In this document: one piece after another, positions 9,501 to 17,154 of the stretch
Layout: every line of letters begins with the position of its first letter
Position numbering within the stretch: position 1 is the stretch's first letter
Assembly (NCBI RefSeq): GCF_000156715.1
Contig: NZ_DS999311.1
Location: forward strand, 124,001-188,000
Source: Francisella philomiragia subsp. philomiragia ATCC 25015
Lineage (GTDB): Bacteria; Pseudomonadota; Gammaproteobacteria; Francisellales; Francisellaceae
Length of the DNA stretch: 64,000 nucleotides
Direction of reading: 5' to 3'
Notes under the pieces: generated by a model
What the model saw: only the letters and a program-made list of their open reading frames with translations
The model's database searches: none
Told to the model about the DNA's origin: nothing
Program-made: the position numbers and the translations under genes

Positions 9501-9964
9501 AGATAGTCACCCGTAGCAGCCATAATAGCTATGCTACCAATACTAAATGCTGCATCACCAGCATCCATACTACCAAGCATTGGTGATTGAAGTAACATTG
9601 TATTATTGTTTGTTTCTGTGAATAAAACTACTCTAGAACTAATAGCCTGAGAAATACGTCTTGAACCATATTCTAGAGTTATACTATCACCAATACTTAC
9701 ATCTGCCACATCCTCTATAAAATATCCCTTTGCATTAGTTTCACCTTGTGCCACTAAATAGCCATTTTGATTACGAATAGAGTACTGCGTATACGGCTGA
9801 ATCTTGCCACCTACTAATGTTGATACTACTTGTTGTTGTACTTGTGACTGAGTATCAGAAGTAGCCTGGTTTGTATAAGCAAAACTATACAATGGTGAAA
9901 ACATCAATGATGCTAATGTCGCGGTAACTATTATTTTCTTACCTTTTTGATTTAAAAATCTCAT
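6572..9964 (-). CDS. 1130-residue secreted protein: helical pore-former-like core plus three C-terminal beta domains
   Basis: I do not recognise this as a named gene. A signal peptide covers about residues 1-30. Residues 48-112 form a small beta module shared with the 736-residue neighbour. Residues 139-170 are strongly hydrophobic and end in GFFGPSQAD (168-175), followed by a long helical region (TEQSLQELTEDVTAQID). Both proteins then share VCDGS (361-365 here) and a C-x-YF motif near 426. Residues 777-1128 are three tandem copies of a 110-120-residue domain, each with NDEANRNCSI and GYYC. It follows the 736-residue gene by 17 bases and has AAAAGGA before its ATG, so the two are an operon. 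The hydrophobic helix with FGPSQ resembles, from memory, domain I of Cry toxins; a secreted toxin or adhesin role is inferred. Confidence 0.75.
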   Translation of the reverse strand: MRFLNQKGKKIIVTATLASLMFSPLYSFAYTNQATSDTQSQVQQQVVSTLVGGKIQPYTQYSIRNQNGYLVAQGETNAKGYFIEDVADVSIGDSITLEYGSRRISQAISSRVVLFTETNNNTMLLQSPMLGSMDAGDAAFSIGSIAIMAATGDYLFAAIGFVSFLIGFFGPSQADIITKFTEQSLQELTEDVTAQIDTDNQRMIANFTNAQKYRVDKDFTDLTGVSKKLSNYTNLLDNAVFMMDDFKNSSEGSKYKSAYQQLQQGGRPNIDYWDLYADISNYEDANGITAADKNSVRKVMVKYLANSFAYEDDFNFEDLLARFRSLNKKLSVLQSDLNPYKPDLSSILTDMGVTGTYNYDVCDGSVMSLTEGAVKLTKLNLDQLYMLKRISLAYNHASAKQIANLDTEYANALVELRSLVAVSSSCRYFFNQDATAWGGVSYMTFLGSRPGVAYKIKIDNLNRAEDFNGNVDDLVFDPEVRKKYLTPSQNAFFKRFLEDTDTGPAIYALDQDDKNVHLINEDTGGGNAVYLEGYFYVNHGTDLGREDIVLKDDRKDTSIKYISYDGFFKGTIDVAVSLPKGAHASNYYIKNSQDGRAYQLSEAPDSIAHVTIDVDASAKSFNKFNDVVSISLRDMDNNQIDSKEIFISVPTTAKDETASNFGIGEVDKDELDFKWDQNISGINFTDNYLFMAYNENILQTREFHYFDNYSYFYNEISAYSIGGLTAYNRAGVIFNSPYMLQKIIYDCRDYHTCYHVGSWEIPSMKYSLAMPDYKVFDLKVTSSGADVAQVIFNPGPQIDPEQVNITVNDEANRNCSIKGYDNGKFIELGKGNTTVSYMPNSMVWNGTHMLIGYYCNNSFDGIEGNVTFTVDVPSVGQKSITEMVRDQKAFYGLKVTSSGGDVAQVVFNPGPQVSPEEVSITVNDEANRNCSIKAYNSNQFVELGEGNTTVSYIPDSMVWNGKHMLVGYYCDQSFDGIDGIDGNVTFTVDVPGVGQKSITEMVIDQEAFGLDVKTIPSKGGMFSAQDIAEVVFHPSPKMSVQDVNITVNDEANRNCSIRAYKNNQYIELGRGNATFSYMPDTMIWNGQSVLVGYYCDDILDATQGNVTFSVGLPNSNVDPVTISAIVKTDG
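6581..7636 (-). repeat. Three tandem domain repeats in the 1130-residue gene
   Basis: Three copies of a roughly 345-375-base unit encode residues 777-890, 892-1008 and 1010-1128. A stretch around TAGAACAGTTACGGTTTGCC recurs almost unchanged at 6796, 7171 and 7516. Such high DNA identity points to recent internal duplication and makes the unit number liable to change by recombination. Confidence 0.85.
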
Positions 9965-9981
9965 AATAAAATCCTTTTAAG

Positions 9982-12192
9982 CTAAACATTATTAGAATAT
10001 CTAGTAATAGCAAGCTCTTTTTTGTCAATAACTTGGTCTAATTTGGTATCAGGATCAATATAATGTAATTCTGCTGTTATTGGGTAATAACATTTACCTT
10101 GCTGATCACATAAATTTTCAGCTTGATCTCCTACTATTGACGCAATATAATCCTTATAGCTAATACCGCTAGCATCGTATACCAACATATGGTTCTCAAC
10201 ATCAATATTTGCAGGTTCTTTAAGAGTTGTTTCAGCTATTCCTATATAGTAATTATTTGGATCACTAAGCTGTTGCTGCATTTTTTCTGTAATAGCATTA
10301 TCAAATGCAATATCTGTGAAATTAGGATAGTGTACAAACAACGATGATACATCTTGGAAGACATAAGAAATATATGCATTCTGCTTAGACACTGAACTAA
10401 CTAATTCTTTAGCGTTAACTAAAGCATCACTTTTTAAGTTTAACTTGACACCGATTTGTTTAACATTACCATCTAAATATTTAACAGACGGTATATCCCA
10501 TATGCCTTCAAAAACCGCATCTAAAAACTTATTTTGTAACTCACTAAAATATTGCTTTCTTAGATCTTTATTGCTAAAAATCACATCTGCTGGTGGTATA
10601 TCTGAGCTACCACCATCATCCTGCAAATCTATAACTAAATATAAAACTAAAGGAAGACCCCAAGTATTTTGAGTCTGGTAACTTATACCAGGTATTCTTG
10701 GAGCATTAAAATCACCAAAATATTGACAGTTATTTAAAGTACTATCGGCGATATTAATTATCTTTTGCTTTTGATCGTAATATGCAGATATCATCTTATA
10801 AGCTGACATTCTGATACGCTGATCCTCTGGAGGTAAATTAGTATCGACTGCTGAAGGATTTATATTTGAACTAGGATATTGTGTAACAATATTATCAGCT
10901 ATAATTAGATAGTAGACACTCGCCATATAATCTAGGAATTTATCATCTCTTTCTATTGCTTGCATATATAAGGTAGATATAGAGCCATCACAGACTTTTC
11001 CAGCTGGACTATACTTTGCTTCACCATCGTAATTATTCACATCAAATTCACTATCTATTTGAGATATCTTATATGCAAACTTCTGTTTAGTTATATCTTC
11101 TAAGCTATTAAGATTATTGATAGCTTCTATCATTACCGCTAATTGTGATGACTGTAGCTCAATATATCCACCTTGATTTTTTATTTGTTGTTCATAAAAA
11201 CTATCTAAAGCAGCATCAATACCATCATCTATACCTTCATATTTCTCATATTTAGCAAGCTTAGACATCAACCTAAAGATCTCTTCATTTTTTTCATCAG
11301 GTGTCTTATTACTCAATTCACTAGGATTCAACATTTTATAACCATCATATCCAGATTTAAATGAGTCATACTCATCTCCTTCAAGAATTGTATTTAGCAT
11401 ATCCAAAAGTTTTACAAACTTACGAGTTGACTTTGCTTGTGCTTCATTATTATCATCAATATCAACTTGTGTATTAAATGAAAATTCAACATCCATATTA
11501 TCTACAAACCAATCAAGTTTTTTCATGATTTTGCTATAGCTGTCATTAAAATCCTTAGACAATTTTTCTAAGGTTTCTTTGGTGGCTTGCTGACTTTTAT
11601 ATGAATCATAAAATCCTTGCCCAATTGATAATAAAGCTAGAGAAATATTTTCAAAGTTAATTGCTTGATACCAACTCATACCTTTACCGCTGATTAAAGC
11701 CTGTTTATATGCTTGTCTACTATTGTATAAGCCTAATGTAGACTGAAAAAATAATGCTTGAAAATTTTTAGCTTGCCCCCACCAATAACTAGGATCATCA
11801 TATTCAGGAGGATCAAAAGGACCAGATGCAAATAAAACATAAGGCTTATACTTAAAAATAGCCATAAAACCTTGATTATCAGTCTTTATAGATTGACCTC
11901 GATAATTTAAAACTAAAGTATCGTTTTCATCTAAACCTCTAACTTTCTTATGGAATATCCCATTACTATCAGAAATACCCTCAAGCACAATATTTCCTTT
12001 AATATCTTTGATAATATAAGTATCATTCGGTAAAATTTTGCCTGTTATTATGGTGCTATTTTGATTGATTAATTCATTATTCACCTCTGAGGCATTTGAG
12101 GCCTTAGCATATCCTATAGTTAATGGTGCTGAAAATAACACCAGGCCACAACTCGCAATAAATATATTTTTTACTAGCTTTTTGACTTTCAT
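9982..12192 (-). CDS. 736-residue secreted protein, paralogue of the 1130-residue neighbour
   Basis: This is an exported protein of unknown function and the first gene of a two-gene operon. A signal peptide is present (cleavage near residue 29-31). Residues about 47-110 form a beta module (GKILPNDTYIIKDIKGN, then GISDSNGIF) matching residues 51-110 of the downstream protein. A mostly helical region follows, with a coiled-coil-like stretch at about 200-330, then VCDGS at 400-404 and CQYFGDFN near 500, both aligned with the neighbour. It lacks the strongly hydrophobic FGPSQ segment and the three C-terminal repeats of its partner, so the pair is asymmetric. AAGGGG precedes the ATG. Pairing of two related secreted helical proteins recalls two-component toxins, which is an inference. 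Confidence 0.75.
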   Translation of the reverse strand: MKVKKLVKNIFIASCGLVLFSAPLTIGYAKASNASEVNNELINQNSTIITGKILPNDTYIIKDIKGNIVLEGISDSNGIFHKKVRGLDENDTLVLNYRGQSIKTDNQGFMAIFKYKPYVLFASGPFDPPEYDDPSYWWGQAKNFQALFFQSTLGLYNSRQAYKQALISGKGMSWYQAINFENISLALLSIGQGFYDSYKSQQATKETLEKLSKDFNDSYSKIMKKLDWFVDNMDVEFSFNTQVDIDDNNEAQAKSTRKFVKLLDMLNTILEGDEYDSFKSGYDGYKMLNPSELSNKTPDEKNEEIFRLMSKLAKYEKYEGIDDGIDAALDSFYEQQIKNQGGYIELQSSQLAVMIEAINNLNSLEDITKQKFAYKISQIDSEFDVNNYDGEAKYSPAGKVCDGSISTLYMQAIERDDKFLDYMASVYYLIIADNIVTQYPSSNINPSAVDTNLPPEDQRIRMSAYKMISAYYDQKQKIINIADSTLNNCQYFGDFNAPRIPGISYQTQNTWGLPLVLYLVIDLQDDGGSSDIPPADVIFSNKDLRKQYFSELQNKFLDAVFEGIWDIPSVKYLDGNVKQIGVKLNLKSDALVNAKELVSSVSKQNAYISYVFQDVSSLFVHYPNFTDIAFDNAITEKMQQQLSDPNNYYIGIAETTLKEPANIDVENHMLVYDASGISYKDYIASIVGDQAENLCDQQGKCYYPITAELHYIDPDTKLDQVIDKKELAITRYSNNV

Positions 12193-12297
12193 TTTACCCC
12201 TTATATAAAATTAGCAACAACAACGAATATTTGATTAATTTTAAAAATTTATACTTAACTTTTGACTAATGATAAATATAAGCTTACTGTTTGGGAA

Positions 12298-12333
12298 ATT
12301 CTTTTTTTGAATAGTGATATTCTTTTTTCGAAT
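12298..12333 (-). promoter_or_regulatory. Twin ATTC-N-GAAT palindromes upstream of the 736/1130 operon
   Basis: ATTCTTTTTTTGAAT (12298-12312) and ATTCTTTTTTCGAAT (12319-12333) are spaced by 21 bases, exactly as in the pair upstream of the 532-residue gene (6517-6552). On the minus strand both pairs continue with the same bases TTTC after the last GAA. They lie 106-141 bases before the ATG. They are a probable shared operator. Confidence 0.5.
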
Positions 12334-12478
12334 GTATAAAACTTTATTACCAATATTAACTAGATAGGCAAAATATAAATTTAAAGCTCACACATATGAT
12401 TAATTAAAAACAAGTGGCTAGATACATTTTGATTTTCAAGAATGATTGATGGTTTTATATTTTATCTACATTTTAAAA

Positions 12479-12497
12479 ATACAAAAATTTTTTGTAT
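12479..12497. repeat. Perfect 19-base palindrome
   Basis: ATACAAAAA-T-TTTTTGTAT is a perfect inverted repeat about 290 bases upstream of the secreted-protein operon and 165 bases before the IS. It might be an operator. In such AT-rich DNA chance occurrence cannot be excluded. Confidence 0.3.
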
Positions 12498-12660
12498 ATT
12501 TCAGATGCTAAAGTAGGAGATTTTTAAAGTATTTTTACTTAGATTTAACAACTACAAATAAAAGTAAAGTTAGCAAAGCTATATCGAAATTCTAATAAAA
12601 TTCGTAAAATCATTCTATTATCCAATCATAAACTCATAGTACCTAATGGAAAATTAAATT

Positions 12661-13522
12661 AGGTTCTGTGCACAAAAAAATATAAATTATATTGAAAATA
12701 GCTAAACCGTTGTTATTTAAAAGTTGAAAGACAATAAATACCAGAGGTTTAGCAAATGCATTATCATATAAAAGAAGTATTCTGGTCAAGTATTTTATCA
12801 TTCTTAAAATCACAAAAAGGTATACATACCAATAATGAAGCCAAATTAAGATTATTTATTGAAGCTGTATTTTATGTGTTACGTACAGGCTGTCAATGGA
12901 GAATGTTACCATTTTATTATGGTAAATATAGATCAATACATAAGCGTTTTAAAGATTGGTGTGATAAAGATATATTTTCTAGATTATTTAAATCAGTACA
13001 AAACCCTGATTTACAAGAAGTCATGCTTGATTCAACAATAGCAAGAGCACATGCTTGTGCTACAGGATATGATAAAGATGATAACCAAGCAATTGGTAGA
13101 TCAGTTGGAGGAGTAAGCACCAAGATTCATGCTATGACTGATGCTTTAGGTAATCCAATAGAAGTATTGTTGTCAGAAGGTAAAACTCATGATAGTAAAG
13201 TAGCTATAGATTTACTACAAAATGTATATAATACAAAAGTTGTCGCTGATAGAGCATATCATTCTAATGAAATCAGGGAGCATATTCAAAATATATCCTC
13301 TGAAGCTGTATCCCTTGTAAATCAAATACTCTAAACCATATAGCTTTTGATAGTCATGTATATAAAGAAAGACATTTGATAGAGAACTTTTTCTCTAAAA
13401 TTAAGCATTTTAGAAGAGTATTCTCTAGGTTTGATAAAACCATTTCAGAATATATAGGAATGATTAAATTAGCTTGTACTTTTATTTGGCTACGATGAAT
13501 ATTTATTTTGTGCACAGAACCT
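12661..13522 (+). mobile_element. ISFtu2-like insertion sequence (IS5 family), decayed
   Basis: The element is bounded by perfect 17-base inverted repeats, AGGTTCTGTGCACAAAA at the left (12661-12677) and its complement at the right (13506-13522). The outermost bases can be read as a TA target duplication (TA at 12660-12661 and 13522-13523), as in the IS427 group of IS5. The transposase inside has the sequence character of Francisella ISFtu2, although I name it from memory. The single transposase frame is broken, so the copy is probably not autonomous, but its ends are intact and could be mobilised in trans. It sits between the secreted-protein operon and a LysR gene. Confidence 0.85.
12756..13498 (+). 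pseudogene. Frameshifted IS5-family transposase
   Basis: The frame starting at 12756 gives 192 residues with the first two catalytic acids, D92 (VMLDST) and D165 (VADRAYHS), then stops at 13334. The remaining C-terminus, including the third catalytic residue in ERHLIENFFSKIKHFRR, continues in the minus-one frame and ends at 13498. The frames join at about 13310, where one A appears to be missing between GTA and TCC. No typical slippery heptamer is visible, so I read this as a one-base deletion rather than programmed frameshifting. The DDE triad is split and the enzyme is probably inactive. Confidence 0.85.
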
Positions 13523-13716
13523 AAATAAATCTATTTTGGAACAAAAAGAATTAGTAATAAAAACTATGCTAATCCATATTAAATGATCTTGATTGTTTTC
13601 TAAAAAAACCTTTAACTTAATCGATTGAATGATCAATAAGTTTATTTTGTACAGTTATATCGAAAGGTTATCGGGTAGACAATAAAAATAATGATTTGCA
13701 TAAAATTATGTATCCT

Positions 13717-14715
13717 TTAGCAAGAAAATTCATAGTTTAAAATCCAATTTAAAAACACTTCTGAAGCCTGAGAGGTAAATCTTTGCTTATGTCTTAATAT
13801 ATAAAAATCTCTTGTCTGATATCCACCCTCTACATTTAAGATCTTAATATCATCACAAACCGCATTATCTAACATTATTCTAGATAAGTTGGCAATAAAA
13901 TCACTATTAGCAACATAATTCTTAATCGCTTCAGCACTATCAAAAACAATACTCTTAGAAATACGTCTATTACAATATCTAATTAGACTTAACTGATTAT
14001 CCCATGTAACATTTTCAAATTTTAAAAGATCATTACCAATATTCTGAGAGCCTAATCCAAAAGCCTTTTCTAACTCATCCCTTCTTTTAGTCTCTATATA
14101 AATATCTCTATTACCCATATCATGATGCCATAATGCCCAATTTTGATCTGTCAGAACTGTCTCTAGAGAAATACTATCATTCTTTGCTAACTCATGATTT
14201 TTAGCACAAATTATTTCAATACGATCTTCTTTCCATAATGTTTGTTCCAACTCTCTAGATATTATCCTACCTTCAACTAAACCCATATCACATACCGCAT
14301 TTTCAACATAATATCTAATCTTGTCTGATAAAGCTCTCTTAACATCTACATTAATTTTTGGATATAATTTCTGAAATTCAGGTAATATCTTCGGCAATAC
14401 ATAATCACATATTGTTACACTAGCTCCAATAACTATTTTTCCAGAGATATTCTCTTTATCTTTTACCAAGTCAGAGACCTGATCAAGTATACTTTTAACT
14501 TCAGCAAATAAAAGCTCTCCTTCATATGTTAGTCTAATCTCTTTACCTGACCCTCTCTCAAATAAAACTTTTTCTAAAGCTTCTTCTAATTGTGATATAG
14601 CCTTACTAGCAGATGGCTGAGTTATATAACATTTTTGCGCAGCTATACTTATAGACTTATTTATCGCAGTTTCAACAAAAACATTAAGCTGCTTGAGTGT
14701 GATTTTTCGACTCAT
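13717..14715 (-). CDS. LysR-family transcriptional regulator
   Basis: This is a 332-residue LysR-type regulator. I place the start at the ATG at 14715 because AAGGGA lies just upstream and the protein then begins directly with the canonical HTH, MSRKITLKQLNVFVETAINK. A longer frame from 14808 would add 31 residues without family support. The winged HTH covers about residues 5-62 (ITQPSASKAISQLEEAL), and the co-inducer domain begins near residue 90 (KIVIGASVTICDYVLPKIL). Its ligand is unknown. It stands alone between the IS and a gene-poor stretch, so a target cannot be read from context; the nearby secreted-protein operon is only one possibility. Confidence 0.9.
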   Translation of the reverse strand: MSRKITLKQLNVFVETAINKSISIAAQKCYITQPSASKAISQLEEALEKVLFERGSGKEIRLTYEGELLFAEVKSILDQVSDLVKDKENISGKIVIGASVTICDYVLPKILPEFQKLYPKINVDVKRALSDKIRYYVENAVCDMGLVEGRIISRELEQTLWKEDRIEIICAKNHELAKNDSISLETVLTDQNWALWHHDMGNRDIYIETKRRDELEKAFGLGSQNIGNDLLKFENVTWDNQLSLIRYCNRRISKSIVFDSAEAIKNYVANSDFIANLSRIMLDNAVCDDIKILNVEGGYQTRDFYILRHKQRFTSQASEVFLNWILNYEFSC

Positions 14716-15209
14716 AAGATCCCTTAAATAAAATATAAAACTTAATTGTAAACCATAACTATTCAATAAATACTCAACTAGAGCGGTTAATATTTTTATA
14801 CTAAGCATCTAGGTCAAATAATAAAAATATTTTAGTACTGCTACTTTCTTATATATAAAATAAGTGTATAAACCTAACAACTTAATAATAAATCATCTGC
14901 AATGTATTTACTAGATACCATAACAAATGGAAATACAAAATGAGATAATAAGACAAAAAAATCATAGTATCTCTTTAGATGTTTATGACTTTTATACTTA
15001 TCTGGATATATTTCATGATATAAACTCTTTTAGCTAAAAATAAAGACTACTCATATAAATTAAATAGGACTAGTTGCTCTACTATTATTTCTCTTGTTAT
15101 ATGAAATTATAACAAGCAGAGAATATCTATAAATTAGCTGCTTAATATAATTTTAAGCAACAAGCCTAAACATTAACTCATGCATGCAAAAAGGAAATAA
15201 ATGATGGTA
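14716..15209. other. Gene-poor intergenic region
   Basis: This 494-base gap contains no convincing gene. Its only clear structure is a perfect nine-base inverted repeat, CTTGTTATA / TATAACAAG, at 15093-15116 with a six-base loop, and a weaker GCTTAA / TTAAGC hairpin nearer to mlaA. Either may end mlaA transcription, but neither has a proper T run on the minus strand. Confidence 0.6.
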
Positions 15210-16310
15210 TTAACCTTGCTCAGCAAGAGTCTGTAAAGTGGCTGCTGGAGAATCTGCATCTCCTGGTAAGTCAGCTTTAGCATCATTAATTTGAGTTTGA
15301 AGTTTTTCTGATTCTGTTTCGATAGTGTCATCTTTATCAGTGTGAGCCAAGTCAAGAACACTACTGTCTTTTGAATAACTTTGATCAAATGCTTCTTGAA
15401 CTTGAGTAGCTTTATTAACAGTACCAATATTACTCTTAAATATCACTGGTGGCTCTGAAGACTTAGCAGCTGCTGAACCAGTCGTAGCAATTTTACCTTC
15501 TATGTTATCATTATCCATTCCTAATACACCAAGTACCGCCATATCTGTTTGAAGTGCTGCATCATCTTTACGTAGATCTTGCTTAAGCACTTTAGCTATA
15601 CCATAGTCATAACTTTGTAGATAAGCATTTCTCATTGCTATATATGGATCTACTGATACCTCTTTCAAATTCGAGTAAGAAGGCAAGTATGATACACCCT
15701 GATTCACATAATATGTACCGGTAGTACCAACACTCACACCCCAAGAAATAGCTGGCGCTACAGGCGCGAAGAAGAATATATACGTCAATGGATTAAATAA
15801 CGCATCTACACCTGTTGTAACATCCTCTAAAGTACCTGGTCCAATCAAAGGCCATACAACATAAGGAGATGCCTCATTATCATCATACACGCCCCACTTA
15901 TGTAAAGTAACAGCAAAGCTTTGGTGATATCTCATTGGCTTATTGAACCAACTATCCGCGACATCAAAATAACCTGCAAGACCTAAAGTCGTATTTGTCA
16001 AGAACCTTACGCTATCATCACCAGCATAATCTAATTCACCCTGGAATAAATCATTCACAATTCTCGCAGGTTCTGCTAAGTTTTGGAATATATTAAATAT
16101 ACCACTTTTGAACGAGTCTGGAACAGCCGTATCATAAGCATTTGCTGCTGGAGTCAATGTTTCATAGGCTTTATCATTAAAAGCATACATTGATCTGTTA
16201 TAACTCTCAAAAGGATCTCGATTATCTTTAGTTGCTTTCATGCCAGAACAACTACCCAAAGTCATCCCAACAATTGACAGCATTAAAATATTCTTAAAGC
16301 TTGATTTCAT
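15210..16310 (-). CDS. mlaA: Outer-membrane lipoprotein MlaA (VacJ)
   Basis: MlaA sits in the outer membrane and extracts mislocalised phospholipid from the outer leaflet, handing it to MlaC. The signal peptide ends in the lipobox LGSC with lipidated Cys21. The family motif NRDPFESYNRSMYAFND follows near residue 31, and GVYDDNEASPYVVWPLIGPGT is typical of VacJ. At 366 residues it is about 100 longer than the Escherichia coli protein (251 residues) because of an acidic, Ala/Ser/Asp-rich C-terminal tail after about residue 260. It lies apart from mlaFEDCB (1094-4217), as is common. Identification is secure; the role of the tail is unknown. Confidence 0.93.
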   Translation of the reverse strand: MKSSFKNILMLSIVGMTLGSCSGMKATKDNRDPFESYNRSMYAFNDKAYETLTPAANAYDTAVPDSFKSGIFNIFQNLAEPARIVNDLFQGELDYAGDDSVRFLTNTTLGLAGYFDVADSWFNKPMRYHQSFAVTLHKWGVYDDNEASPYVVWPLIGPGTLEDVTTGVDALFNPLTYIFFFAPVAPAISWGVSVGTTGTYYVNQGVSYLPSYSNLKEVSVDPYIAMRNAYLQSYDYGIAKVLKQDLRKDDAALQTDMAVLGVLGMDNDNIEGKIATTGSAAAKSSEPPVIFKSNIGTVNKATQVQEAFDQSYSKDSSVLDLAHTDKDDTIETESEKLQTQINDAKADLPGDADSPAATLQTLAEQG

Positions 16311-16355
16311 TAAAATTAGTCTCTTATTTCAGGTTGGTAAAAATATACAGACCCC

Positions 16356-16361
16356 ATTATA
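16356..16361 (-). promoter_or_regulatory. Likely -10 box for mlaA
   Basis: On the minus strand a perfect TATAAT lies 45 bases before the mlaA start, with a poor -35 (TAGAGT) 17 bases further upstream. The divergent ubiG start is 95 bases away. Confidence 0.4.
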
Positions 16362-16455
16362 GTAAATTAGTATCAAAAACTCTAATAAAAATTTTCTTAG
16401 ATACTATATCTTTGATATTATTTAAAAAATATATATCTAATAAAAAATAATAAGC

Positions 16456-17151
16456 ATGAGCAACATAGACAATAATGAAGTTGATAAGTTTTCTCGTTTA
16501 GCCAGTGACTGGTGGAATCCAAATGGAAAATTAAAAACCCTACACCAAGTAAACCCTTTAAGATTAGAATTTATCAAAAAACATATAGACTTAGATAATA
16601 AGAAAATTATTGATATAGGTTGTGGTGGTGGAATTCTAACAGAATCATTAAAAAAACAAACTAATGATACTTATGGATTAGATGCTTCTTCACAAGCTAT
16701 TAGTGTGGCTAAAGAGCATGCAAAACTAAACAATCTTAAGATAGAATATATAAGCTCTACTATCGAAGATTTTGTCACAGAAAATGATAACAAATTTAAT
16801 ATTGTAACTTGCATGGAAATGTTAGAGCATGTTCCAGATCCTGAAAGCATTATTGCTTCTATCTCAAAACTTATTAAGAAAGATGGACTATTTTTCGCAT
16901 CAACATTAAATAGAAATCTTAAGTCATATTTATTATCTATAGTTGCTGCTGAACACATCTTTAAAATGGTACCTCAGGGAACGCACCAATACACTAAATT
17001 TATTAAACCTTATGAGCTTATAAAAACAGCTGAAAAATATGGCTTTAGTGCAATCGAAATAACTGGCGTACACTATAATCCAATCACTGATAGCTTTAAG
17101 CTTGGTAAGAATACCGATGTTAGCTATATTGTGGCGTTCAAGAAGGTATAA
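16456..17151 (+). CDS. ubiG: Ubiquinone biosynthesis O-methyltransferase UbiG
   Basis: UbiG performs both O-methylation steps of ubiquinone biosynthesis using S-adenosylmethionine. The 231-residue protein shows the family N-terminus with FSRLASDWWNPNGKLKTLH, SAM motif I DIGCGGG at residues 53-59, and the late motifs EMLEHVPDP and GTHQYTKFIKP. Length is normal. It is divergent from mlaA and followed after 3 bases by a gene of the squalene/phytoene synthase type, so the three genes 16456-18189 probably form one operon. Confidence 0.95.
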   Translation: MSNIDNNEVDKFSRLASDWWNPNGKLKTLHQVNPLRLEFIKKHIDLDNKKIIDIGCGGGILTESLKKQTNDTYGLDASSQAISVAKEHAKLNNLKIEYISSTIEDFVTENDNKFNIVTCMEMLEHVPDPESIIASISKLIKKDGLFFASTLNRNLKSYLLSIVAAEHIFKMVPQGTHQYTKFIKPYELIKTAEKYGFSAIEITGVHYNPITDSFKLGKNTDVSYIVAFKKV

Positions 17152-17154
17152 ATT

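Larger units (their letters stand above)
12193..12660. other. Intergenic region between the 736-residue gene and the IS
   Basis: This 468-base, AT-rich gap holds the upstream region of the secreted-protein operon. It contains the ribosome-binding site and TATATAAGG block next to the start, a twin palindrome at 12298-12333, and a perfect 19-base palindrome at 12479-12497. No open frame of convincing size is present. Confidence 0.7.

Noticed and set aside
12756-13498. Programmed frameshifting in the transposase
   Set aside because: No slippery heptamer is visible at the junction (GTATCCC), and a one-base deletion explains the break more simply.
13535-13553. TTTTGGAACAAAAAGAAT just after the IS, resembling half of the twin palindromes
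   Set aside because: It lacks the ATTC-N-GAAT symmetry and has no second copy at 21-base spacing, so it is probably chance in AT-rich DNA.
15093-15116. Perfect nine-base hairpin CTTGTTATA/TATAACAAG as terminator of mlaA
   Set aside because: It has no T run on the minus strand after the stem, so I mention it only as an inverted repeat.
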